Shown: piece after piece, positions 16,784-25,034 of the stretch
Layout: each line of letters begins with the position of its first letter
Position numbering within the stretch: the stretch's first letter is position 1
Assembly: GCF_024172185.1 (NCBI RefSeq)
Contig: NZ_JAMZEC010000001.1
Coordinates: 4,216,001 to 4,280,000 of the forward strand
Origin: Nonomuraea roseoviolacea subsp. carminata
GTDB taxonomy: Bacteria; Actinomycetota; Actinomycetes; Streptosporangiales; Streptosporangiaceae
Reading direction: 5' to 3'
Length of the DNA: 64,000 bases
Notes under the pieces: generated by a model
Seen by the model: the letters and a program-made list of their open reading frames with translations, nothing else
Databases searched by the model: none
Told to the model about the DNA's origin: nothing
Position numbers and translations under genes: made by a program

Positions 16784-17764
16784 TCAGCCGGATGAGGCGT
16801 CGCGCTCCGCGAGGCGGGCCCGCAGCCGGGCGGGGTCGGGCCAGTGCACCCCGTACGCCCAGCCGGTCCGCTCGAACCAGCGGATCAGCCGGGCGCTCGG
16901 ATCGACCTGCCCCCGGAGCACCCCGTGCCGGGCGCAGGTCGGCTCCACGTGGTGCCAGTTGTGCCAGCCCTCGCCGAGTGTCAGCAGCGCCACCCACCAC
17001 ACGTTCGACGAGCGGTCGCGGGTGCGGAACGGGCGCTCGCCGAAGGTGTGGGCCACGGAGTTCACCGACCACGTGACGTGGTGGACCACGGCGTAACGGA
17101 CCAGCCCGCCCCAGAAGAACGCCGTCCACGCGCCCGTCCACGACCACGACCACAGCCCGCCCACGAGGGCCGGCAGCGCGAACGACAGCGCGGCCACGGC
17201 CGGATAGGCGGCGTCGAACCGGCGCACGTCCGGGTCGGCCAGCAGGTCGGGCACCCAGTGCCGGGGGCTGGAGCGGCGGCGCGCGGTGTAGAACCAGCCG
17301 ACGTGGGCGTGCGCCATGCCGCGCAGCAGGGCCCAGCCGTCGTCGCCGTAGCGCCACGGGGAGTGCGGGTCGCCCTCGCGGTCGGCGTACTTGTGGTGCC
17401 GCCGGTGCTCGGCCGTCCACAGCGTGACCGGGCCCTCGACCGCCATGCCGCCCGCCAGCATGAGCGCGACGCGCAGCGGCCGGCGGCACCGGAAGGCCCG
17501 GTGGGTGAACAGCCGGTGGTAGCCGATGGCGATCCCGAAGATGCTGACCAGGTACATCACGACCGCGATGACGAGGTCGCGCGGCCCGACGCCCCACCCC
17601 CACGCGGCCGGCACGGCGAGCGCCAGCAGCAGCACGGGGAGCACGACGAGGACGACCAGGTAGACGGTGCGGCGGCCGGTGGTGACCGTCACCGTCTCCG
17701 CCGTGCCCGTACCCGTGCCCGGCTGGGGGATGGCCGACGAGGTCACGCTACCTCCCGTGATCAT
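16784..17764 (-). CDS. Acyl-CoA/fatty-acid desaturase (delta-9 type, membrane di-iron)
   Basis: 326 aa from ATG at 17764; ATG at 17785 adds seven residues. The three histidine boxes of the membrane desaturase family are intact: HRLFTH, HRRHH (in TAEHRRHHKYAD) and HNWHH (in GEGWHNWHHVEPT). Pairs of transmembrane helices lie before the first box and between the second and third. The enzyme would introduce a cis double bond into a saturated acyl chain, using O2 and reduced ferredoxin or a similar donor. It is divergent from the P450/cyclooxygenase-like/lipase operon, with a perfect palindrome between the two. That makes it a plausible source of unsaturated substrate for the operon, which is inference from context. 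It may equally serve membrane fluidity. Confidence 0.92.
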   Translation of the reverse strand: MITGGSVTSSAIPQPGTGTGTAETVTVTTGRRTVYLVVLVVLPVLLLALAVPAAWGWGVGPRDLVIAVVMYLVSIFGIAIGYHRLFTHRAFRCRRPLRVALMLAGGMAVEGPVTLWTAEHRRHHKYADREGDPHSPWRYGDDGWALLRGMAHAHVGWFYTARRRSSPRHWVPDLLADPDVRRFDAAYPAVAALSFALPALVGGLWSWSWTGAWTAFFWGGLVRYAVVHHVTWSVNSVAHTFGERPFRTRDRSSNVWWVALLTLGEGWHNWHHVEPTCARHGVLRGQVDPSARLIRWFERTGWAYGVHWPDPARLRARLAERDASSG

Positions 17765-17823
17765 GAAGGGGATGCGGCTTCTCATTCAAAGGTCGCGTCC
17801 CCCGAGCCTGGCAATGGCCGGGA

Positions 17824-17841
17824 AGTGACGACATCGTCACT
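17824..17841. promoter_or_regulatory. Perfect palindrome between the desaturase and P450 genes
   Basis: AGTGACGA-CA-TCGTCACT, two 8-bp arms with a 2-bp centre, a size typical of a TetR-class operator. It lies about 60 nt from the desaturase start and 120 nt from the P450 start, so one repressor could control both. A second, smaller inverted repeat TTGTG-GCTA-CACAA lies at 17901-17914, next to a TAGATT hexamer (17897-17902) that could be a -10 box for the P450 operon. No regulator gene is adjacent. Confidence 0.6.
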
Positions 17842-17962
17842 GTGAGGAAGCAAAACACTGCGCACCGTAGCCCTGAGCCCGCGCCGCGTCCCTGTCTAGA
17901 TTGTGGCTACACAACGTGATGATCTCTGTTCGCTCCGGCTTCAGACGGAAGGGGCCACTGGC

Positions 17963-19270
17963 ATGGGCGCTGCCGGTCAGACGACCACGGGCGGCTTTCT
18001 CGACCGATACGACGAGGCGCTGGCCCGCGACCCGATGTCCGCGTTCGGCCTCGTGCGGGAGTGGATGCGCACCGACTGGCGCGACCTGTTCGCCGAGCTG
18101 CGCGAGCGGCGTCCCGTCTTCGTCACACCCGCCTTCACGGTGGTGACCCGCTTCGCCGACGTCGCCGAGGTGCTCTCCCACGAGTCGGTCTTCTCGGTAC
18201 GCGCCTTCGGCCCGCGCCTCGACGCCGCGCTGGGCGGCCCGTTCATGCTGGGCCGCGACGCCACCGCGATGAACTGGCGCGACCGGGGCCTCATGCAGGT
18301 CATGCTCGACCAGCGCGACACGGAGCGGGTGCGCGAGCTGGCCGGGCGCGTCGCCGACGAGGCGCTCGACGCCGCCTGGCCGCACGGCCGCGTCGAGGCC
18401 GTCCACGCGCTGTTCCGCCACGTCGCGCTGGAGGTCTGCGCGACCTACTTCGGTTTCCCCGGCCCCGACCCGCAGACCCTGTCGCGGTGGACGCGGGCGA
18501 TCGTCACCGACGGATTCGCCAACTTCGCGGGCGACCCCGACCTCCAGGCCGCGTCGGCGCAGGCGGGCGCCGACATGACGGCGTACCTGCGCGACCGGCT
18601 CGCCGAGCTCCGGGCCGCCCGGCGAGCCGGGGAGCGGCCGCCCGACCACGTGTTCGCCCGGCTCGCGGACACCGTCCTGCCCGCCGGCATCGGCGTGGAC
18701 GACGAGCGCATCGTGGTCAACATGGCCGGCCTGCCGCTCGGCTTCGTGGAGAGCGCGCCCGGCGCCATGACCGAGGCGGTCGAGCAGCTCCTGCTGCGAC
18801 CCGAGGTGCTGGCGCGGGCCGTCGAGGCGGCCGCCGGACCCGATCCCGCCCGCTTCGACGCCTACGTCTGGGAGGCGCTGCGGTTCAACCCGTTCTTCAA
18901 GCTGCTTCCCCGGCTGTGCGAGCACGACCACGTGCTCGCCGCCGGCACCCCGCGCGCCACGCTGATCCCCGCCGGGACGTTCGTGCTCGCCGCGCCGGCC
19001 TCGGCCATGTTCGACGCCGACGTGGTGGCCGAGCCCGACGCGTTCCGCCTCGACCGGCCCGCCCACCACCACCTGTTCTTCGGCCACGGCCACCACGCGT
19101 GCCTCGGCGTCCATCCCGCCAGGGTCGTCATCTGCGAGGTCGTCCGCCGCCTGCTGCTGCGCCCCGGCGTACGCCTGCTCCCGCCGCCGGAAGGGCAGGT
19201 CGTCCGCTCGCACGGGATCTTCCCCGACCGGTTCGTCCTCGGGCTCGGCGGCGAGGGGGAGCGGGCATGA
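17963..19270 (+). CDS. Cytochrome P450, possibly a hydroperoxide-processing type
   Basis: 435 aa from ATG at 17963, with GAAGGGG upstream. The longer frame from GTG at 17903 starts within the probable promoter and was not used. Heme-binding motif FGHGHHACLG places the thiolate ligand at Cys380; the K-helix ExxR is E304-A-L-R307. The I-helix (about 250-275, VNMAGLPLGFVESAPG) lacks the usual acid-alcohol pair (A-G-x-D/E-T) needed for O2 activation by monooxygenases. Its absence is a known trait of CYP74 allene oxide synthases and of the P450 half of fungal Ppo enzymes, which rearrange fatty-acid hydroperoxides. The stop overlaps the next start by 4 nt (ATGA), so the P450 and the cyclooxygenase-like protein are coupled. 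A hydroperoxide isomerase or dehydratase role is inferred. Confidence 0.9.
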   Translation: MGAAGQTTTGGFLDRYDEALARDPMSAFGLVREWMRTDWRDLFAELRERRPVFVTPAFTVVTRFADVAEVLSHESVFSVRAFGPRLDAALGGPFMLGRDATAMNWRDRGLMQVMLDQRDTERVRELAGRVADEALDAAWPHGRVEAVHALFRHVALEVCATYFGFPGPDPQTLSRWTRAIVTDGFANFAGDPDLQAASAQAGADMTAYLRDRLAELRAARRAGERPPDHVFARLADTVLPAGIGVDDERIVVNMAGLPLGFVESAPGAMTEAVEQLLLRPEVLARAVEAAAGPDPARFDAYVWEALRFNPFFKLLPRLCEHDHVLAAGTPRATLIPAGTFVLAAPASAMFDADVVAEPDAFRLDRPAHHHLFFGHGHHACLGVHPARVVICEVVRRLLLRPGVRLLPPPEGQVVRSHGIFPDRFVLGLGGEGERA

Positions 19271-20877
19271 CGGGCGCGCGCGGCATCGCGGTCGACGGGG
19301 CCGCCAACCGGCTCAGGTTCCTGGCGCTCACCAACGGCCGGCCGTTCTGGGACCTCGTGCAGTCCGTACCGCCGCTCCGGCGCCGCCTCAACGCCGCGCT
19401 GATCGACCACGCGGTCCGCGAGATGCCCCCACGGCCCGAGCCGCTGAGCACGATGGCCGGCTACACGTCCTGGGCGTCGCTCACCGACCGCACCTACAGC
19501 GGCCGGCACCTGCCCCCGCACACCGCGCCCGGCGACGGCCGGCCCACCCCCGAGCGGGCCGCCGAGCTGTTCACCCGCGGCGACGCCATGATCCCGTGCC
19601 CGCGCTCCACGGTGCTGTTCGCCTACTTCGCCCAGTGGTTCACCGACGGCTTCCTGCGCGGCGACGTCAACGTCCCGCGCGACCCGCGCAAGAACAGCTC
19701 CAACCACCACATCGACCTCAACCAGCTCTACGGCCTGCACCCCGACGCGACGGCTGCGCTGCGCGCGTTCGACGGCGGGCTGCTCAAGAGCCAGCTCGTC
19801 AACGGCGGCGAGTTCCCGCCCCACCTGTGCGAGAACGGCAAGATCAAGCCCGAGTTCGCGCCGCTGCGCGTGATCCGCTTCGACGAGCTCACCGACGCCC
19901 AGCGCGACACGCTGTTCGCGACCGGCAGCGACCGGGGCAACATCCAGATCGGCTTCACCATGCTCACGGTGCTGTTCCTGCGCGAGCACAACAGGGTGGC
20001 CCGGCGGCTGGCCGAGGCCCATCCGCGCTGGGACGACGAGCGGCTGTTCCAGACCGCCCGCAACATCCTCATCGTGCTGCTCATCAAGCTGGTCGTCGAG
20101 GAGTACATCAACCACATCACCCCCTACCACTTCCGCTTCACCCTCGACCCGCGGCTGACGACGCTGCTGGCCCGCGCGCCCTGGCACCGCGAGAACTGGG
20201 CGTCGGTCGAGTTCAACCTCGTCTACCGCTGGCACGGGCTGATCCCCTCGCGGCTGGCGGTGGGCGAGCGCGAGCTGCCGATGGCCGACACGCTCCTGGG
20301 CGGCGCGCTGATCCCCGAACCGGGCCTCGGGCGTCTCTTCGAGGACGCCTCCCGCCAGCGCGCCGGCCGGATCGGGCTGTTCAACACCGACCCGCTGCTG
20401 CGTGAGGTGGACGCGGCCAGCATCGCCGACTCCCGGACCCTCGCCCTGGCGCCGTACAACAGCTACCGCGAGCACTGCCGGTTCCCCCGGGTGCGCCGCT
20501 TCGAGCACGTCTCCGGCGACCGGCGGGTCAGCGGGGCGCTGCGGGAGCTGTATCGCGACGTGGACGACCTCGACCTGTACGTGGGGCTGTTCGCCGAGGA
20601 GCCGGGATCTCCCGACGCCATCCTGCCGCCGCTCCTCACGAAGATCATCGCCATCGACGCGTTCTCCCAGGCGCTGACCAACCCGCTGCTGGCGCCGAGG
20701 GTGTTCAACGCCGCCACCTTCTCGCCGACCGGCATGCGGATCATCGCGTCCACGCGGACGCTGTCGGACGTGGTGCGCCGCAACGTCCCCGAGGACCCGC
20801 GTCCGCGCTTCGTCAGCATGACCCGCGCCGCCGCCCCCTTCTCCCGCGCCGGCACGACCCACGGCGCGCCCCGATGA
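19267..20877 (+). CDS. Cyclooxygenase-like (prostaglandin endoperoxide synthase-related) heme dioxygenase
   Basis: 536 aa, about the size of the catalytic domain of animal COX. Blocks align with mammalian COX along nearly the whole length: GYTSWASLTDRTYSGRHLPP, IDLNQLYG, LFLREHNRVARRL, DDERLFQTARNILI, EFNLVYRWHGLIP and LYRDVDDLDLYVGLFAEEP. Key residues kept are Tyr320 (catalytic Tyr385 in COX), proximal heme ligand His323 (His388), and Arg80 and Tyr287 (Arg120 and Tyr355, which hold the substrate carboxylate). The distal peroxidase-site histidine (His207) is replaced by Asp127 in FAQWFTDGF, while Gln123 (Gln203) is kept. There is no signal peptide and no EGF module. The enzyme probably forms a fatty-acid hydroperoxide or endoperoxide. 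It overlaps both neighbours by 4 nt. ATG at 19267 is fixed by that overlap. Confidence 0.9.
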   Translation: MTGARGIAVDGAANRLRFLALTNGRPFWDLVQSVPPLRRRLNAALIDHAVREMPPRPEPLSTMAGYTSWASLTDRTYSGRHLPPHTAPGDGRPTPERAAELFTRGDAMIPCPRSTVLFAYFAQWFTDGFLRGDVNVPRDPRKNSSNHHIDLNQLYGLHPDATAALRAFDGGLLKSQLVNGGEFPPHLCENGKIKPEFAPLRVIRFDELTDAQRDTLFATGSDRGNIQIGFTMLTVLFLREHNRVARRLAEAHPRWDDERLFQTARNILIVLLIKLVVEEYINHITPYHFRFTLDPRLTTLLARAPWHRENWASVEFNLVYRWHGLIPSRLAVGERELPMADTLLGGALIPEPGLGRLFEDASRQRAGRIGLFNTDPLLREVDAASIADSRTLALAPYNSYREHCRFPRVRRFEHVSGDRRVSGALRELYRDVDDLDLYVGLFAEEPGSPDAILPPLLTKIIAIDAFSQALTNPLLAPRVFNAATFSPTGMRIIASTRTLSDVVRRNVPEDPRPRFVSMTRAAAPFSRAGTTHGAPR

Positions 20878-23162
20878 CCGCCGACCCCGGCACGTCCGGG
20901 GAGCCGTCGCGTGGGCCGGCGGGCGACGGTGCCGGCCCGGCTTCGGAAGCGTCGAGCGGTTCGGCGGGCGGCGGGACCGGTGCGGCCGGGGGATCACCGG
21001 GTGATCCGGCTGGCGGCGAGGCCGGTCCGGGGGCTGAGTCGTTGCGGGAGGCGGCGCGTGAGCTGGTGGACCTCGGGGTCATGATCCGCGGGGCGGCCGT
21101 CCACGCCACGGCCGCCATCACCGACGCCGCCCTGCTCCAGGCCCTGCCGCACGCCCCCTCCGCGGGCCGGCGGACCCTGCGGGCGCTGCTGCGCGCGATC
21201 ACCGACCGCAGGGGCCTCGGGTGGGCGCCCGCCGGCGGCCGGCCCGCGTCCCTGGCCGCCGCGCTCGGCGCGTTCGCGGGCGCGGAGAGCCTGGCCGTAC
21301 GCGTCCTGGCCACCTCGCTGCGGCTGCGGATCGCGGCCGTCGCCCTCGACCACCCCGAGCTGACCGGCGACCCGATGCTCAACCGGCTCGTCGAGGCGGC
21401 CGCCGCCGACCGCGACCTGGAGGCCGTCCGCGCCCTGCGCGCGCTGCTCAGGGACCGCGGCGCCGTGCGCGTGCTCAGCCAGCTCGCCCCGGTCTTCGGC
21501 GAGGTCCTCGCCCTGCGGGCGCTGCTGGACGAGAACCCGCTCAACGACGCCACCGCCTGGCTGATCGCCACGGGAACGGGCTACGCCACGGCCGACCCGG
21601 TCACCGGCATGAGCAACCGGGCCGTCGCCGTGCTCGACAGGGGCGAGGGGGCCGCGCGCCGGGTCGAGCCGGCCGAGGCCGAGTCGGCGCGGCTGGCCAC
21701 GAAGGGGTCCCTGCTCGGCTTCCTCGGCAACATCAGCGTGATCGGCACCACCGGCCGCGTCCTCATCCAGAGCGTCGAGGGCCCCGACGGGGTGGTGCGC
21801 CACGTCGTCCAGGCGCCCGGCATGCGGACCGGACGGCCCGACCACGACTCGCCCCAGGACCTGCTCGGCGCCTTCAGCAGCGCCGTGCTGGCCGCGAGCC
21901 CGTACAGCCGCGCCCTGGCCAAGGCCGTCGCCGACTACGGCCTGCCCGAGGGCGCCGAGCTGGCTCTGATCGGGCACAGCGCGGGCGGCGCGGCCGTCAT
22001 GAACCTCGCGCAGGACCCCGCCTTCTGCGCCCGCCACACCGTCACCCACGCCATCGCGGTCGGCGCGCCCGTCGACTTCAAGCGGCCCGCCGACCCCGGC
22101 ACCTGGGTCGCCAGCGTCACCAACCAGCACGACATCGTCCCCACCCTCGACGGCCAGGGCGCCGGCGGCTGCTTCGACCTGCACCCCGACTGGTACGTGG
22201 TGGACTACTCCGACGCCACCCACCTGTTCCCGCTCTGCCACAGCATCGACCGCTACCTCGCCAACATCGCCGCCGACCTGCCCGAGGCCCGCGACCACAT
22301 CGACGGCCGCCTCGCGCCGTACCGGGGGCCGGTCGTGCGCTCGCAGGTCTATCGGCTGTTCGACCACCCGCCCGAACCCGAGGGGTTCCCCTTCCTCACC
22401 GTGCCCACCCACGCGGTGCCCGGCCCGGGCGGCCGGGTCGAGCTGCCGATCCGGTGCCAGGACGGCGGCGCGCTCACCGCGTACTTCGCCGCCGACCCGG
22501 CCGTGGCGGCGGCACTGCTGGAGGGCACCGGGCTCGGTCCCGCCGTGCGGGTCGCCGGCCGCGCCGTCGTCGCCGTGCACGCGGCCTGGAACCGGCGTAC
22601 GAGCGTGGGCGTCCACCGCGAGCTCCACGTCGGGATCGTGGTGCCCGGTCCGTGGCGGGCGCGGGGGCCGCTCGGCTGGTACGACCTGGTGCGCGGGGCC
22701 GACCGGCGGCGCTCGGGCCTCTTCCTGGCCGGCTCCGTGGTGGACACCGCCGTCGTCGCCGCCCTGGCGCCGCGACTGTGGGGCGGCGAGCCGTCGCTGC
22801 TGCCGCTGGAGTTCGGGCTGGCCACGGGGGTCGCCCACATCACGGCCGGGGCTTCCGGTGCCGGGGAGTGGCTGCTCGTCCTGGGCGGGCGGCTCGGTCC
22901 CGGGCTGCCGGTGAGCGAGCGCGACCTGGTCGGCTACGCGCGGGCGGCGGGCACGACGCTGCGCTCCTGCGTACGAGCCCGTGGCCGGGCACTGCTGCAC
23001 CCCGCGCCCCGGCTCCGGCTCACCGTCGCGCCCGGCTCGCCCCACCCGCTGGCCCACCTGCTCCGCGACCTGGGCCTCGACGGCGCCCGCCCGCTGCTCT
23101 GCGTGTCGGCCACCGCCCGCCGGACCCTGCGTGACGCCGCCGTCCCGGTGCCGACCACCTGA
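20874..23162 (+). CDS. Lipase-like serine hydrolase fused to an acetoacetate-decarboxylase-like domain
   Basis: 762 aa. A Gly/Ser-rich, disordered first 55 residues lead into a helical region. An alpha/beta-hydrolase core follows at about 285-470, with nucleophile motif GHSAGG (Ser369), Asp420 in NQHDIVPTLD, and His450 or His456 as third member. The last 250 residues (about 505-760) resemble the acetoacetate decarboxylase-like fold: YFAADPAVAAALLEGTGLGP, RTSVGVHRELHVGIVV, then a GWYDLV and an LAPRLWGGEP block in the places of the family's 'EIWGFPKK' region. There is no signal peptide. It is third in the operon, overlapping the cyclooxygenase-like gene by 4 nt. Release of free fatty acid for the oxygenase is an attractive role but unproven. 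The ADC-like assignment is tentative. Confidence 0.75.
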   Translation: MTADPGTSGEPSRGPAGDGAGPASEASSGSAGGGTGAAGGSPGDPAGGEAGPGAESLREAARELVDLGVMIRGAAVHATAAITDAALLQALPHAPSAGRRTLRALLRAITDRRGLGWAPAGGRPASLAAALGAFAGAESLAVRVLATSLRLRIAAVALDHPELTGDPMLNRLVEAAAADRDLEAVRALRALLRDRGAVRVLSQLAPVFGEVLALRALLDENPLNDATAWLIATGTGYATADPVTGMSNRAVAVLDRGEGAARRVEPAEAESARLATKGSLLGFLGNISVIGTTGRVLIQSVEGPDGVVRHVVQAPGMRTGRPDHDSPQDLLGAFSSAVLAASPYSRALAKAVADYGLPEGAELALIGHSAGGAAVMNLAQDPAFCARHTVTHAIAVGAPVDFKRPADPGTWVASVTNQHDIVPTLDGQGAGGCFDLHPDWYVVDYSDATHLFPLCHSIDRYLANIAADLPEARDHIDGRLAPYRGPVVRSQVYRLFDHPPEPEGFPFLTVPTHAVPGPGGRVELPIRCQDGGALTAYFAADPAVAAALLEGTGLGPAVRVAGRAVVAVHAAWNRRTSVGVHRELHVGIVVPGPWRARGPLGWYDLVRGADRRRSGLFLAGSVVDTAVVAALAPRLWGGEPSLLPLEFGLATGVAHITAGASGAGEWLLVLGGRLGPGLPVSERDLVGYARAAGTTLRSCVRARGRALLHPAPRLRLTVAPGSPHPLAHLLRDLGLDGARPLLCVSATARRTLRDAAVPVPTT

Positions 23163-23221
23163 CCCGCCCTACCGTCCGTGGTGCCGCCGTCCCGGTGTCG
23201 CCCCTCTGATCGGAGGACCAC

Positions 23222-23506
23222 ATGCGCCGTCACCCCGCCAGGCGATCGGCCCGGCGCCCGGTCGATCCCGCGTCGATCACCGCGCACGCCGTCGTCCTGG
23301 AGACCGACGCCCGCACGCTGGCCGAGTGCGCCGAGCGCCTGCGCGGGATCACCGAGCGGCTGGAGGCGGGCGGCGTCGCGCCGCGCTGGCTGCGCCAGGC
23401 GGTGAACGCCCACCTGGCCGCCTGCGCGACCGCCGCCGCCGACCTCGCCACGGCCGCCGCCCACCTGCGCCACTACGCCGCCGGCGTCCGCCCCGCCCCC
23501 CACTGA
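23222..23506 (+). CDS. Small helical hypothetical protein
   Basis: 94 aa. ATG at 23222 is preceded by GGAGGACCAC, a strong ribosome-binding site. The N-terminus is very basic (RRHPARRSARR). The remainder is two long amphipathic helices (AVVLETDARTLAECAERLRGIT; WLRQAVNAHLAACATAAADLAT), a hairpin of roughly WXG100-like proportions but without a W-x-G turn. It lies 59 nt after the lipase-like gene and is probably the last gene of the P450 operon. No function can be inferred. Confidence 0.65.
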   Translation: MRRHPARRSARRPVDPASITAHAVVLETDARTLAECAERLRGITERLEAGGVAPRWLRQAVNAHLAACATAAADLATAAAHLRHYAAGVRPAPH

Positions 23507-23549
23507 CCCTCACCCGCGAGAAGCCCTCGCGCCGAGCGTCGGTCCGAGG

Positions 23550-25034
23550 TCAGGGAGCCTCGTGCACCGCCTGTGCCGCGCTCAGCCCCGACTCCAGCGC
23601 CCCCTCGATCCACGCGTGCCACAGCGAGCAGTGCTCGCCGGCGAAGTGCACCCGCCCCTCCGGCGCGACGATCGCGTCGTGCAGGCTGGTCTGCTGGTGC
23701 GGCTCGAACAGGGCGAACGCCCCGGCCGCGTAGGGGTCGTTGTACCAGGCGTGGGTGACGCCGAACTCGAAGTGGTCGTGGATCTCGGGGTGGATCTTGG
23801 CGACGTCCTCCAGCGCCTGCTCGATCCGCTTCTGCGGGGACATCGCCCCCCAGCGCAGCGCGTCCTGGCCCCAGGTGTAGCTGGCCAGCAGGACCGCGCG
23901 TTCGTCGCCCGGCGCGGGGTGCGAGGGGTAGCAGATGCGCCGGATCGGCAGGTCGGTGACCGTGGTGCCGCCGACGATGCCGTCGCCGCGCTCCCAGAAC
24001 GGCCGCCGTACCTGGAACAGGATCTTGGTGGAGGCGTTGTAGTGCAGCTCGCGGATGGCGCGCTGCTTGCGGCGCGAGAAGGCGGGCCTGGTCTCGACGT
24101 CGCGCAGCACCGAGAACGGGATCGTGCAGATGGCGAAGTCGCCGGTGAACGTGGTGCGGCCGGAGGCGGTGCGGACGTGCAGGGTCACCGAGTGGTCGTC
24201 CTGCTCGATGGCGGTGACCTCGTGGCCGAAGCGGACGTGGTGCCTGAGCTCGTGGTAGAAGGCGGTCGGCAGCAGGTCGCAGCCGCCCTCGATCTCCTGC
24301 ATGTCCTCGAACGCCCGCCCGATGATCTCGCGGAACTGCTCGATGACTGCCGCGTTGAGGTTGGCCTCCCGGAAGCTCATGACGCCGTAGAGCTCGACGG
24401 CGCCCTCGGAGAACCCGCGCTCGTGCAGGAAGCTGCGGATGGAGTAGCGGTCGTACTCGGCGCAGATGCGGTCGAGCGCGTTCTCGCCCTCCCGCTCGTA
24501 CAGCTCGTGGATCTCCTGGGTGGCGGTGCGCCAGAGGTCCTCGTAGGTGCGGCCGCGCTCGTGCTCGGCCAGGCCGAAGTCGACGATCCCTGGGTCGTCG
24601 TTGAGTTGCCCGAGCGTGGTCCTGACGCCCTGGATGTAGGCCAGGGCGGCGGGGTTGCCCATGACGAACGGCCGCAGCTTCAGGCCGAACTTCGCGCAGT
24701 AGGCGAGGGTGAGGTCGTGCACGCGGGGGATGCGCATCGCGCCCGCCTCGGCGTACAGGCCGGGCGCGAACCCGCGCAGCGTGAGCACGCGCCCGCCCAC
24801 CCGCTGCTGCGCCTCCAGCACGACGGGCTCGTGGCCCTGGCGCATCAGCTCGTACGCGGCCACCAGCCCGGCCATGCCGCCGCCGATGACCAGCACGCGC
24901 TTGCGGGGACGGCCGCCGCCGGCCAGGCCGCGCTCGGCGGTCGCGACCACGCCGGCCGGCACTCGGAGATCGTGACTGGGTCGGGGCGCCGACGACGTCG
25001 ACTGGCTCTCGTCCAGGGTTTCACACTCCTTCAT
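23550..25034 (-). CDS. Flavin amine oxidase, L-amino-acid-oxidase-like
   Basis: 494 aa from ATG at 25034; GTG at 25040 is an alternative. After about 45 polar residues comes the FAD dinucleotide-binding motif VIGGGMAGLVAAYEL, then VVLEAQQRVGGRVLT and the second GAMRIP flavin contact. The C-terminal FAD motif is GRVHFAGEHCSLWHAWIEGALESGLSAA. This arrangement is typical of bacterial L-amino-acid oxidases, which deaminate an amino acid to the 2-oxoacid with NH3 and H2O2. There is no twin-arginine or Sec signal. The gene is convergent with the oxylipin-like operon. Its start lies at the edge of a 38-bp perfect palindrome, which must be its main control element. The substrate is unknown. Confidence 0.88.
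   Translation of the reverse strand: MKECETLDESQSTSSAPRPSHDLRVPAGVVATAERGLAGGGRPRKRVLVIGGGMAGLVAAYELMRQGHEPVVLEAQQRVGGRVLTLRGFAPGLYAEAGAMRIPRVHDLTLAYCAKFGLKLRPFVMGNPAALAYIQGVRTTLGQLNDDPGIVDFGLAEHERGRTYEDLWRTATQEIHELYEREGENALDRICAEYDRYSIRSFLHERGFSEGAVELYGVMSFREANLNAAVIEQFREIIGRAFEDMQEIEGGCDLLPTAFYHELRHHVRFGHEVTAIEQDDHSVTLHVRTASGRTTFTGDFAICTIPFSVLRDVETRPAFSRRKQRAIRELHYNASTKILFQVRRPFWERGDGIVGGTTVTDLPIRRICYPSHPAPGDERAVLLASYTWGQDALRWGAMSPQKRIEQALEDVAKIHPEIHDHFEFGVTHAWYNDPYAAGAFALFEPHQQTSLHDAIVAPEGRVHFAGEHCSLWHAWIEGALESGLSAAQAVHEAP

Noticed and set aside
18061-19266. N-terminal extension of the COX-like frame by 402 codons through the P450 gene
   Set aside because: The extension is Arg/Ala/Pro low-complexity shadow sequence of the P450. 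COX similarity begins just after ATG at 19267, which has a 4-nt overlap with the P450 stop.
20637-20700. Conservation of the aspirin-target serine of COX in the bacterial enzyme
   Set aside because: The alignment around AFSQALTNP needs a two-residue gap, so the serine position cannot be decided by eye.
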